64,000 nucleotides of DNA, taken from Littorina saxatilis. Its lineage: Eukaryota > Mollusca > Gastropoda > Littorinimorpha > Littorinidae. The position numbers and the translations under genes were made by a program. The DNA lies in contig NC_090246.1 of the NCBI RefSeq assembly GCF_037325665.1, positions 93,656,499 to 93,720,498 on the forward strand, given 5' to 3'. The notes under the pieces were generated by a model, which saw only the letters and a program-made list of their open reading frames with translations, did no database searches and was not told the DNA's origin. Each line of letters begins with the position of its first letter. The stretch's first letter is position 1. Positions 21,621-55,200 of this stretch are shown here, in pieces.

Positions 21621-22099
21621 AAAACCAGTGGGGACCCTGTATACATTCCTGAGACGGTCCTTACAAAAATTGGGACCAGTCAAACACACGGTTAGGGAGT
21701 TATTGGTGGATTAAGATTCTACAAGGACTTATAGAGGGACATATTAATGGTCCAAGGGAAATAACCTTCTCAGTTGGTGGCAGTGAGAATGGTTATTTCC
21801 CTTTGACCAACGGGGGTGTTTTTCCTACCTCGGAGGAATTTCTTGTTTGTATAAGTCTCAATAAAACTTGGTTATTCCATGTATTCTCCAAGTTTAATTT
21901 TACTGCCGCTCATTGCCTTAAGACAATTGTTTCATTCAAGTGAATTGACACTAACATCTCTGGTGGATTGAAATCATAAATGCCACACAGCAGTCACACA
22001 CACACGCACACATCTCATGCTCCTGTGCACACTAAGTTTGACATATCGTGAAGCAGTCAACTAAAAAGAAGAAAAGTGTGCAAAAAGTAAGCTTCCTGG

Positions 22100-22105
22100 T
22101 TTATT
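22100..22105 (-). terminator. Candidate poly(A) signal of U2AF2
   Basis: AATAAA on the minus strand (TTTATT on plus), about 285 nt after the U2AF2 stop codon at 22391. It gives a compact 3' UTR. Confidence 0.55.
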
Positions 22106-22390
22106 TGCTGGATAGAATAGGACACAACAACGAAAAAGGGGGAAAAGCGCTCATACACCCAAAGTATACACACATAAAATCATCCACTGAAATGCAATTC
22201 ACTATCAATTAGAGCATGTATTAGCACAAGCAAGATTTGTTTCACGTTCTCCCTATGACACTGTTAGAATGTTTTGATTGTTTAGGTCCAAAACACAAAT
22301 CCCATTAAGATGAAAACTAAAACCCTGAACAAAAAGAAACATGAAGATGCCAAAAGTTTGTATTAAAAAAATATCCCATGGGATGGGCTA

Positions 22391-42932
<20,542 letters not shown>

Positions 42933-43290
42933 TATGAAGTAATATCATACAACGAACTCAAGCAAAACGACCTTCTTGTTCATCAAAATGGCGTCCAATT
43001 GCAAAAGGAGGCTTCCGGAAGTTCAACCGGCGTGGTTTGCTCCAGGGAGATAACTGCAACAAGTGCGTGAAAGGTTTGTACGTGGCTTTTCTCTTATCAC
43101 ACACATACCTGTACAACTGTCACAGCGTGCCTGACACACTACACACGCTATTGCTTCTGTGTACTAATTTCTTTCAGCGGTCCACATGATCTCGGATGTA
43201 ATTTCGTGAGAGATAATTAGTCTAGGTCGCTGCTTTGATTGTTGTAATCGGTGCTGCAGAACTGCCTGAAAGTCTGAAAGTAGGTCCAGA
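42933..43290. promoter_or_regulatory. Bidirectional promoter of U2AF2 (-) and ANKRD40 (+)
   Basis: Only 358 bp separate the two start codons. The region has a YY1-like site CAAAATGGCG (42984-42993) and a palindromic ETS/GABP site CTTCCGGAAGT (43012-43022), both hallmarks of TATA-less housekeeping promoters. No TATA box is seen. Both genes probably start transcription here in opposite directions. Confidence 0.7.
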
Positions 43291-46200
43291 ATGGAAGAAA
43301 TACAGAAAAGAGAGCTTGAAGAGAAGATGAGGGAGGCAGCAAGCATTGGTGACATGGCTCTGCTCCGAAATCTAGTGGAACTGAAAAATATTGATGTGAA
43401 TTCTCAAAATAATATGAATGGAAGGTGAGGTTGGACTCGGAGACATAAATTATTTAAGGCCAAAAAAAAAAATAGGTGTGGTTACGGTAACATAGCCAAA
43501 AAAAATAGGGTAGGTAGGTAGGCAATCACTTTTTTTTTTTTTTTTACTTTTTTTCTAATGTGTACAAATTACACCTACCGTGGCCTTGTTAAAAGACACG
43601 ACCTTCTTCCCAGGGGTCAATGACCCAGTTTTTGCCATGAGAGGTGGTTCCCCTGTCATATCTGAGAGAGGAAATACTTCCTGCATCGGGGTCAGTGACC
43701 GGTCAGTGACCGAGTTTAACAGAGTGGAAATCTGTGGGTGCGGCTAGATCAAAGGCAGGGCAGTACCTAGTAGCTGAAACATTTATTATCACAAGTTGTT
43801 TGACTGGTACTCAAGCGGTCTCTTTGATTTTTTTCGTATAGGCCTTCGTTATACAAGACGCAGGCGTGCGACACGGGCGCTTTCGCTTTCATTGCGTTTT
43901 TTGCACTCGTTATTTTTTTGGTTTTTTTTGTTGACAAATGTAATAAAAAGTTATAGGATCGGCCCCTAAAAATAGGGTAGGTCGGGTTACCGTAACCACA
44001 CCTATTTTTTTTTTAGGCCTAATAATATGCAGAAATTTGTGTTGACAATGACATGCACACAGCAAAATTAGATTGGAAGGAAGGTGTGAGCATGTAAATA
44101 TTTGTTCTTTTATTCATTATTTTTGCATTGGTCACAGAAATGAGAAAATGAGAAGGGATGTCTTTGGATGCTGTGTCACTGTCAGTGTGACTCTGTGAGT
44201 GTACATCTAATGTAACTTGTAAACAGTTACTAACACATTCTGGAAGTGGTTGTGTGTGTGTGTGTGTGTGTTTCTCCCCGTCTGTTTTATTTTTGTTTGA
44301 AAAAAACATGTGTTTGACTTAGAGTTTATGTTTGGATGATTTTCCAAAATTTGCTCAACACATGTGACGGTTTTTCAATTTTGAGGCAAAAACGTGTCTT
44401 TGAACTTCAAAAAAATTCAGAGCTTCACACAGTGCTCCGATTGTACTGAAATTCGGGTTAATGTCTTCTTCAAAATGTCCTTCGCAAACTGGTCAAGAGT
44501 TTTGCGTTATTTGTGTGTTTACCTTATACCTTTTAAGGCCAAATAGTAAGCGAGGGTGTCAAAAAATGGGTGTCTTTTGGTTAGAAGGCAAAATTTCAAA
44601 TGTCTGTAGATCGTCAGAAAAAAATCGTACATGAATGAAAAAATATTCAAAAAATTGTTTTTTAGAACACTAACCGATCTGTGAGCAGCTTTTTTAATGT
44701 CCTTTTATACTTTATTTATGAAACGAAAATAAAAGAGCAAAAAATGCTGTCTTCACTTTTTATGTCCGTCGTGTCACGTTTACTGAACGCGACTGAAAAA
44801 CAATGACGGGTCCCTTTTTTCGTAATTTTAAATGTAACCAAGATCGCGTCCCTTTTGTCGCCTCCTTTCAGGAAAAATCTATCGCCGGGTGGTCTTTACG
44901 TCTTATTTTATTGGTGTCCTGAAGTTGTCAAAGTGAGTATTAAAAATATTTTATGTCCATCGTGTCACGGGGTGTGTGATAGTGATTAAAACTTGAAATG
45001 TGCTCAAATCACATTCAATACATGGGACTTTGGGACACTTAACTATCTAGATTTGAAATTGCAATTAAATTTGGAACAGGGAGCATTCATAATTTTTTTT
45101 GTTGAAATTTGTCCATCGTGTCACGGTCCATCGTGTCACGATCTCAGTCGTGACACGATGGACACAATTGTGACACAACGGACATATTCGTGTGTCTTGT
45201 TCGATGTAATTCAGTTATTTATGTATAGGCGATGAAATGGGCTAGCTATACACCTGACAATGTAAGCATGTAGATCTAGTGATACATACACTCTTCAAAA
45301 AAGTTAAGGATCGGTTGAAAAAACGGATCTAATTATAAAAAATTGCCAAAAAATTAAACATCGACATAATAATCAAAAGATTAATGTGTTTGAATTAACA
45401 AATGAACAATGAGTCTTGACCTAGAATTTTGTTTGGCAGGCAGAGTTATTTCCCTTTGTGTGACTTCTCAAAATTTTTGCATTTTGGTAGAAAAAGGGTG
45501 GTTTTTTATAGCCCCATGAAGTTTGCGGAACGCATGCCAGGGCAAAAGGTTGTGATGCACGTGCTACAACAGGGTCCTGGCTATTAACATCGCTCACCAC
45601 CTTGTATTTAAAGGTTGACACGCTGACACAATTATGCACAGTAGCAACATGCCCCCACGAAGAAAACTGAGCAATTTGGATAGAGCAAGGGCAATAGGAT
45701 GGCTACAAGACAGTGTTGCTGCCAGGCAAGTGGCCCCAAGGCTTGCAGTGGCTCCCTCTGTCATCATTAGACTAAAACAGAGATTCCACGCAGCTGGAAG
45801 AGTGCAGGAGCGACAACGTTCTCGTCGGCCCAGAGTCACCACACAAAGAGAGGATCGCTTCATTCAGAGGCAGGCCATGCAACAAAGAATGGCTACGGCA
45901 AACAACATTAGGCAACGCCTACAAGCTACCACGGCAACACTGTTGTTAGTGGTCAGACGATCCGAAACCGCTTACACAACTTTGGCTTGCGTGCAAGGCG
46001 TCCAGTCCGAGGAACAACCCTGACTGCTAATCACCGAGCAGCTCGCCGAGCCTGGTGCACTCAACATGTGAGGTGGCAACGTCAGCAGTGGGCTCAGGTG
46101 TTGTTTACAGATGAGTCCCGCTTTTGCTTGGAACCTGCTGATGGTCGCATCCGAGTGTGAAGGCGTCGCGGAGAGCGCTTCGCAGAAGGCGCTGTTCTGG

Positions 46201-49200
46201 AACGACAGCGTTTTGGCGGAGGCTCTGTGATGGTCTGGGGAGGGATCAGCACACGTCAATGGACACCTCTGTACCATGTAGTGAGCAACTTGACCGGTGA
46301 CCGCTACCAGAATGAGATCCTGCAACCCCTGGTCATTCCAGCCCTCCAAGCGAACGTCCCTCGTGCGATTCTTCAGGATGACAACGCACCTCCCCATCGC
46401 TCTGCAGCTGTAAACACCTTCATCCAGCAGGCCAGGGTCAACAGGATGATGTGGCCAGCCAACAGCTCGGACCTGAACCCCATAGAGCACATGTGGGACG
46501 AGCTTTGTTGTCGGGTACAGCAACATCACCCTCCTCCTGCCAATCTGGGTCAACTGCTGCAATGGCTCCAGCAGGAGTGGAATGGAGTTCCCAGAGCATA
46601 CATATGCAACCTGATCCACTCCATGCGCCAACGATGTGTTGAATGCCTGGCACACAACAAAGGGCACACGCGTTATTGACACTGATTCACATTGTTGTGA
46701 ATTCCATTTTCGAGGGTTGTCACGTTTGACACACTCTAGCTAAATTGTCGCTGCCGCGTTCGATCTTTGCTTTGTTTGTCATTACGCCTTGGTTGTTCAA
46801 TTATATAATTTTAAAAAAAAGAAAGAATTCGGTCTTGTCTGTTATGTGTGGCGTGCTTGTAAAAAAGTTATCCTTAACTTTTTTTGAAGAGTGTAGAAGG
46901 AATTCGACCGGAAGATTATCTTGGGCGTTGGGTGTTTGTCGCTTACGACAAGATGGCATATCCCGGTCTAGTGGTAGACGTTGACAATGGAAAATACCTG
47001 GTGGACTGCTTGCACCAACTTGGAAAGGGCAATTGTTTCTTTTCACCAAGAATGAAGGACACACTATGGTACCCCCATGAAGATATTCTGGCTGTCATCT
47101 CTGAGCCAGTTAAAAAAGATGGCTTCTCTGATCATTACACTGTAGATCTATTTGTATGGAATCATGTGCAAGAGAAGCTTTTCCGGAGTCACACCCCGTT
47201 GCAGTCTGATGTGTTCACTCAACCTAGAGCTCGCTATCATAACAGACATTAAGTTCAAAGACTGTTACCTTTACACTTTTTCAGTCGTTCCTCTTGACTC
47301 GTTCAGTTTTATAAAAATGCCATGTGGAAAGGCATTCCAATTCTGCTTTTTGTTTGCTTAGTTTAATACCCAATTTTAAAAAAATGTAATTTTCAAACTT
47401 GCTTCCTTTTGTATGTGCAAATGTCTATCGTGTCACGAGCGTGTCCATCGTGTCACGAGCGTGTCCATCGTGTCACACTGCACACTAAGGCTTAATTTGC
47501 AAACCAAAGATGTTGTTTCATAATCAAGGGTTTTGGGTGCTTGTTGCCATCGTTTAGAGTTACTAGTAAAAAAAAGTTTCACATAAATGTGTGCATTTGT
47601 TTCAGTTTTATGTGTGTTGACGTGTGCTGTGATTTATTACTTTTTCTTTCTGCTCTATTATTTTCTGTAATCAATGCACTTTCTTTAAAACAAAACCCAC
47701 ATATTTTGATTTATTCCATTGAAGGCTGATCTGTGTGTTGTGTAACTGAAAAGAAATGGACTGAGTGATTAAATTTATCATAAAAAAAATAAAAAAACTT
47801 GTCCGTGACACGACGGACATTTTCACATGTGTACATTTTTTTACATTTTTATATTTCTTCACATAGTTTTGTAAAAGTGGCAAGAAGCGACCTATGGAAT
47901 ACCCAATGTGTATAGTTCAACATAAAATTATTGCTGATTCCTTTGGTGAAGATTATTCCCCCCCGATTTTTTTTTCCATTTTTGCCCCAAAATTGAAAAC
48001 CCCTCATGTATAAAAGTCTTGGCCTCCATGGGTGTGCTGAAACCATAGAAATTTTCCGGAAATTTGATTCATGAAGTGTCCGCTCGATATGACCCCATTT
48101 CTTTTGAAAATATGACATGGCTGCCAACCTTATGACTATGAAAATATGACATGGCTGCCAACCTTATGACTATGAAAATATGACATGGCTGCCAACCTTA
48201 TGAGTCAATATGACTATGAAAATATGACATGGCTGCCAACCTTAGGCCCCCCCCCAAAAAAATTGTCTGTTTCTGGTCACCCGACCGACCCTAAATTTCG
48301 GCGCCGACCCTAAACTTTTTTTTTCCAAACTCAAAAATTCTTTTTTTTTTTTTGGGTGGTAAAGGACAGGGTGAGAAAATGAACAACAAAAACGTGTGAA
48401 AACGAAAGTCCGCTGACGATTTGTAAATGTATTGAGTGTCTTGTCTCTATGTATAGTGAATCCAGTCTCTTTGCGCGATTTTTAAAGTTAGTTTTATTGG
48501 TCTACATTTGGGTTAAAAATAAAAAATAAATATAAAAAAATCCCTACCTACCGACCCTATTTTTTTTAGCCATGTTACCAGAAACAGACAATTTTTTTTT
48601 TTGGGGCCTTATGACTGAAAATATGACATGGCTGCCAACCTTATGACTATGAAAATATGACATGGCTGCCAACCTTATGACTATGTCTATGAAAATATGA
48701 CATGGCTGCCAACCTTATGACTATGAAAATATGACATGGCTGCCAACCTTATGACTATGAAAATATGACATGGCTGCCAACCTTATGACTATGAAAATAT
48801 GACATGGCTGCCAACCTTATGACTATGAAAATATGACATGGCTGCCAACCTTATGACTATGAAAATATGACATGGCTGCCAACCTTATGACTATGAAAAT
48901 ATGACATGGCTGCCAACCTTATGACTATGTCTATGAAAATATGACATGGCTGCCAACCTTATGACTATGAAAATATGACATGGCTGCCAACCTTATGACT
49001 ATGAAAATATGACATGGCTGCCAACCTTATGACTATGAAAATATGACATGACTGCCAACCTTATGACTATGAAAATATGACATGGCTGCCAACCTTATGA
49101 CTATGAAAATATGACATGGCTGCCAACCTTATGACTATGAAAATATGACATGGCTGCCAACCTTATGACTATGAAAATATGACATGGCTGCCAACCTTAT

Positions 49201-52200
49201 GACTATGAAAATATGACATGGCTGCCAACCTTATGACTATGAAATTCCTGTGGGGGTCCGGGAAGGAGAAGATTTTTGTTGTAAATGAAAGTGCCAAAAA
49301 TGTTTTTTTCTGGTTTGTTAATTGTTATGCTCAAAATTGCCATTCATTTAACAAAAGAAAGAACGACACAATCAGTCGTCTTATCCCACTGCGGTAAAAA
49401 CCTCACTTTTTAGCCTTTGGTTTTTGATCTGTTTTTGTTGTTTTCAGCGGCATTTTTAATAATAATAATATAATAAAGTGTATTTATATTGCGCCTATCC
49501 CTTACAAAAAAACAAAAGTATTTGGCTCTAAGCGCATTACAACATGTGTAAGGACTTGGTACAATCAAGTCTGACAAATACAATAACACAATATACAGTC
49601 GGTCTCTTGGGTAAAAATGGGAGAGAGAGAAAATGTAAGTTTTACGCCCTCACGGCAAAGCCATTAGGGGCATGTTACACGGGAAAACCCGGCTTTGTAT
49701 GAAAATAAAAAATAAAAATGCAGGGGGGCGGGTGTAGACAGCTGGCTGCCGGCTGCTAGAGGAGACCTGAAATGGGCTAGGGACCGGGTTGGGTTGTCTT
49801 GGGTCAGTGCTGAAATGGTTACTTTATTGGCTGTTGGCCGAACGGACACCCGAGCTTCATATTTTTGCATGCATGTATTCGTGTTTCCAAGGCCTGAGGC
49901 TTTCGCTGTGACCCTGGGATCTTTATCGTGCGCATGCGTGCACACGGGGGTGTTCGGACACCGAGGAGAGTCTGCACAAAGTTGACTCTGGGACACACAT
50001 CCCGCGCCGAACTTGGGGGTTGAACCCACGCTGATAGTAACAACCGGTTTTAAAGCCAGCGCCTCTACCGACTGGGCAAACTCCCCTCCCCCCCAATTGG
50101 TTGGGGTCAAGAAGTTCCATGGAGGGCGGGGGGTATGGAGTAACACATAGTGTTTTGCTCAGAACATTCCCACCCAAGCAGAGCCGCGCTAGGGGTACGC
50201 ATTACCGTAAAGCTGGCAGTCAGTGCTACCAAATGTCGTCTGTGTCTACCACACGGTGGTGACTTAATGTGGGTCTATGTAAGCAGATGCCAGCGCAAGC
50301 AATCTGATGCAGACTCAGGAGGCGGTTTGGTACAAGAGAACCTTAGAGGCCACAGCCTCGGCCGTCTAAGGGATCTGTGTGTCTGGAGGCACATTTGGTT
50401 TCTGAGGATCAAGCGGAGCTGTTGCCTCTGCTCCCAAGTTCCCGTGTCTGGAGGCGTTTTTGGTATGGAAGCAAACCTGTAGGTTGGGGCCTCTGCCTTT
50501 CAGGATGCCAGGACTACAAAATGTGTGTCTTGGGACACATTTAGCTTAAGATTCCAGAAGTGGATCTGTGCTGTGCTGGGTCTGCTGCAAGCACACTAGA
50601 ACCAGCTTGCAACAGTTGAGGTGAACAGATTGGTGACCAAGACCATCATCGGTTTCTCTCCGAGTGATGGGTGTGGGCGGAGAAAGTCTCCCAGACTGAG
50701 AGCATTCTCCCTTCTGTAGCGGATGAGACTAGACATCTCTTCCTTGAGAGTGTCACAACCTTCAAACACGTGTGTGAGGTGTCCAGTCTTGCCACACTGA
50801 CAGACTACCTTGTCCCAGTAGATGCGGCTGCTGACCGTGCGCAAGCGACGCAACAGGCTCATGGGTCTCGGGGGGAGTGGGAGGTGGTGCCCTTTCCTAT
50901 TGTAGGGGAGGTGTATCCATCCTCTCTCTTCACATGTTTGTGACAGTGTCTGCTCTCTTTCCTCTCTTTTTAGCTTGGCTAGCAGCAGTTTGGCTTCCTG
51001 GCAGGAGAGCCGAATGTCTGTCACTGGCATGGTTGACATAGCCGCTGCTTTTGCTGCTCTGTCCGCCATTTCATTTCCCCGGATTCCTGTGTGGGATGGC
51101 AGCCACATGAGGGAAAAGTCTGTTCCTTTTGTCATAATTTGGTGGGCTAAGAAATGAATTTCAGTTTGCATCTCTCCTCTGTTCTTGGTGCCATATGCAA
51201 GTGCTTGCAACGAGGATTTTGAGTCCGTAAGGATGACCACCCCCAGAGGTGGGGTTGGCAGATCGTTTATCAGTGTGCAGGCCATGTAGATAGCAAATAA
51301 CTCTGCAGAGAAGATGCTGATCCCCTTGTTTAGCTTGTATTTTCGTGTTATATCAAGTCCAGGAATCGACAAGGCACACCCAGCCTCCCCTGACTGCAGG
51401 ATCGAACCATCTGTGAAGACCTGTAGGTGGCTTTTAAATCGTTGATCGATCTTTTCTTTTGCAACTGTGGCTAGCAGCAATGGGTCTTCTGCCTTTTTGA
51501 GGCCGTCTCCATAGTCCATGATCAGATTTGGGGCTTCAAGCAGCCATGGAGGGTAAGGAAGAGTACCACCTGTAACCAGCTTTTCCTTGGACAGGGCACT
51601 CTGTTCCCATATGCCCTTCACATGGTTGTATATTGGGAGCACTGTTTGGTATGTATGAGTCTTGGATTCAAGAGCTTTGTATTGCATGTGGTCGGTATCT
51701 CCCATGTCCTCTTTCAGTGGCAGCCATCCCACTTCCTGGGAAAGTAGAGTGGAGACTGCCGATCTGGGGACCCCCAGCGCCACTTTGAGAGCGGCTCTTT
51801 CTACTCTTTCAAGCTTTACCCACTGACTGTCAGGAGCTGCAAAGAAAGCCTCTTGGCCGTAGCTGAGGCGCGACCGAATAAGGGCACTGACAAGATGGAT
51901 CAATGGTTTTCCGGCTGCCCACGACTCTCTGCTCAGAACCTTTATCAGATTTAGGGAGCGTTGAGCTTTTCTCACAAGTGAGTCTATGTGTGAGCCCCAA
52001 CTGAGAGAGCTTGTGAATGTCACTCCCAAGAACTTGGTTTGATCTGCTGGCACCAGCTGCACCCCATTTATGGTAATGGAACATGTCCTTTTGACAAGCT
52101 GCACTCCTGTGAAGGCCATGAACACGGTTTTTTCGGTAGATAGCTCAAAGCCATTCGTCTGCATGTAGTCAGCGATCTGGTCGACTTTTGCTTGGTACCG

Positions 52201-55200
52201 CCCCATTTTTGTTTTGATTGTTCTTTCTGACTGTAAAAATGGGAAAAGCAGCTTCGACATTTAAACACTGCTACTAAAAAATCCTCTAACAATGCATACT
52301 GCCGAAACCAGAAAGAAGCACAAATTTTGTTCCGTAGATGTATGCGCACATCGACTTGGCTGGTCTTGTTTAACCAGAGCATCTTTTCACTGGTTTGGTC
52401 CCCCCCCCCCCCCCCCCCCAAAAAAGTGGCTGCTTTTCCTTTTTGGAAAAATCGAAAACAAATTTTGGGATTTCGTGCAGATTTCAAACATCGGGAGATT
52501 TCCGAAAATTCGGGAGGGTTGGCAGCTATGATATTATCATCAAAGTTTACAATTTCTTGCGGCAATGATCGCTTGCCTTGAGTGATCGCCGACAACATGT
52601 TTTGCCTCACTTCTGGTCACTTGAGTTTTGCTTGAGGTCACATGAGTCAATGTTCACCTCGACCGCTATCGTGGTCTTGGTGTACAATGACTATCTAAAT
52701 CCTTGCAAAAATCTAAAATACCATATTTTGGTGAAAGATATGAAAAACATATATATATAATATTAAATCAATCAACAGGTCAGCACTTCACTGGGCAGCC
52801 AAGCGCAATCATCAGACTGTGGTGGAGTACCTGCTGACACATGGAGCTGACAGACAGGCTGTAGATAAGGATGGGAAAACAGCCGAACAGTTGACATCAA
52901 GTGCAGAAGTCAATTCCTTGCTTGGAGGTAGTGTACATCATTCTGTGTTGTGCCGAATTCACGTAATTGCTGACTTCGCGGAATCGGCAACATTTTTGCC
53001 CATTTCGCGTAATCGGCAAAACGCTGCCCAATACGCGAAATCGGCAGCGTTTTGCCGAAAACGCGTAAAGGCTTCTAAAATGTGCCCATTTTGAGAAATC
53101 GGCAGCCACTTTTTGGTTTTAAAGTTCTCAAATGCCTGGGATATCATCACACTTAGACAAATAGATACTCGAATGGATAGATATTGCAATAAACGATAAG
53201 TTATGGCAAGTTATTGCAAAAAGTCTAGTTTTCGTGCATTTCCGGAGTCATTCTCGACACAGACCAACATAGACCATAAAAAACATAGTAGGGAGGTAAA
53301 GCAATGTTAATGCAATGTTCTGGTGACACAAAAAGTAACAGACTGGCTGTCGCTTTTGCGAAATGGGCAAATTTTAGAGGCCTTTCCGCATTTTCGGCAA
53401 AACGCTGCCCATTTCACGTAATGGGCAGCGTTTTGCCGATTACGCGAAATGGGCAAAAATGTTGCCGATTCCGCGAATTCGGCAATTCCGTGAATTCGGC
53501 ACGACATATATATCTATAATATAAATGAATTCACAAAAGCTCTGCTGGAAAGAGAAAAGTGAGGATAAATGGGTCTAAATGAATGCAAGTTTGTGAAAAT
53601 ACACTGAAATACAATACCTGTTATGCGATGCTCTTTCAATGAGAAGATACCTTTGAATAGACGTTTTCTGGATATAACTGTCATGATTTTTAAGCACTGT
53701 GGCAGAGTAGAGCCCCTTTTACTGAGCCAAGCTTTTTAAATGAGGCTAAGCAGCTAGCAAGCTAGGGGCGGATTTAATCTGCAATCACGACGAACAGTTA
53801 TCTCTGATGTGTATGTTATGCAGTGTGTACTTGATATGATACCCTTTTTATTTTGAAAATATGCACATCCGAGCCAGGATTCGCTGCCGATTGCTTGCTA
53901 AATACTGGTAGTGATCACTAAGCACATGTATTTTCCTAAACCTATGTGACCTCAAGCCAAAACCTTGTGATCTCAGTCAAACACATTTGTCATCGATCAC
54001 TGCAGGCTGATGAGTATATTTTCGAAATAAAAGGATATCATATTAAGCCCACGCTGCATAACATAAACAGACTTAGTTGTTTGTTGCGATTGCAGGTTAA
54101 AGCTGCCCCATGCGTGCTAGTTGCTTCGCCTTGCTTTGACAATTTTGGACAGTAAAACACTAAAAGCTAGGGGCTCTTATTCTGCCACACCGCTTCAAAA
54201 TCCTGACAGTTATTTCCAAAGATTGTCTATTAAGGCCTTCTGTTATTCATATAGGCTGTTTTTATAATACAAAAATCTCTGACATCGAAGGATGCCTGCC
54301 ATATAGAACCTGTTTTGTGCGGTCCCCAGGGTGACCTTGTATGACAGGTAGAACTGTACTGGCTTTTTGAAGAGCTTTTGCAAAATGGCAACAATTTCTG
54401 CTAATATTTGTGAATTAGTGAATACATGTGAGCAAATATGTGTACACATGTGATGATGCAAACAAATGTTTCTCAACATCAACGTGGTTACTTCATTTTC
54501 ACGATCGCATTCTAGGGTCAGGAGATCTAGCCGAGGCAGAACAGTTGCCGTTTGTACCAAACTACCTGGCGCATCCTCCCTTTCCCTACGGCAGCGACAG
54601 TCAGCTACCATCTTCAGACCACAGTGCATCCAGTGGAGACAGGATCTCACAGTCAGTCATCATGAACAACCACAGCAGCAGCATGTCCAGTCAAAATGGT
54701 AATTCGTTATGATCATAAGAAAATTGCATTTATATATATATCCAATTGTTCTTTCTTTATTTGGTGTTTAACGTGTCGTTTTCAACCGTTCAAGGTTACA
54801 TCGCGACGGGGAAAGGGGGGGATGGGATAGAGCCACTTGTTAATTGTTTCTTGTTCACAAAAGCACTAATCAAAAAATTGCTCCAGGGGCTTGCAACGTA
54901 GTACAATATATGACCTTACTGGGAGAATGTCTTTCTTACCATGTCAGTAAGGCAACTCTACTCGAAGCGAGAACAATTATGCTGGTGTTTCATGTGACTA
55001 CCGCTCCCTTTTTTCACATGTTGTGCATGCATCCTTAGTGCCTGCATCACAGCCAACATTCAAATTTGTATGCACCTATTTATTTTGCTTAAGTGTATTT
55101 TTCTACACTGTAATTTGCTTGAATGTATTGGTTCGTTTTAGATGAATAGTTACCAGTATGTATCTCTGCTTTTCTTCCTCTTCTTCAGAACTTGTCCTGA

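Larger units (their letters stand above)
20220..22080. other. Intergenic region between the convergent kinase gene and U2AF2
   Basis: No gene seen. Contents: an inverted repeat (20456-20480 against 20583-20607), a tRNA-headed SINE (20889-21165), and a repeat rich in GGAAAGTCATGGAATT (21219-21620). The rest looks like unique AT-rich sequence. Confidence 0.5.
44764..47818. repeat. Block with about ten copies of the 15-mer GTCCRTCGTGTCACG
   Basis: Plus-strand copies at 44764, 44955, 45111, 45126, 47423, 47443 and 47463; minus-strand copies at 45149, about 45168 (weaker) and 47804. The first and last are inverted to each other, and 45126-45163 forms a near-palindrome. The Tc1 element (45289-46893) and an orphan frame (46896-47251) lie between. 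It may be a DNA transposon with subterminal transposase-binding repeats, but terminal repeats and target duplication were not found. Confidence 0.7.

Noticed and set aside
46227-46679. Separate 150-codon gene
   Set aside because: It is the catalytic half of the Tc1 transposase at 45634-46679, separated by the premature TGA.
48104-49245. Regularly spaced direct repeats resembling a CRISPR array
   Set aside because: There are no unique spacers; it is a simple 34 bp satellite in an animal intron.
52779-52790. Alternative acceptor (GTCAG|CACTTC) for ANKRD40 exon 2
   Set aside because: It breaks the phase with exon 1; CAACAG|GTCAGCACTT keeps the frame and matches the human NGxxxLHWA spacing.
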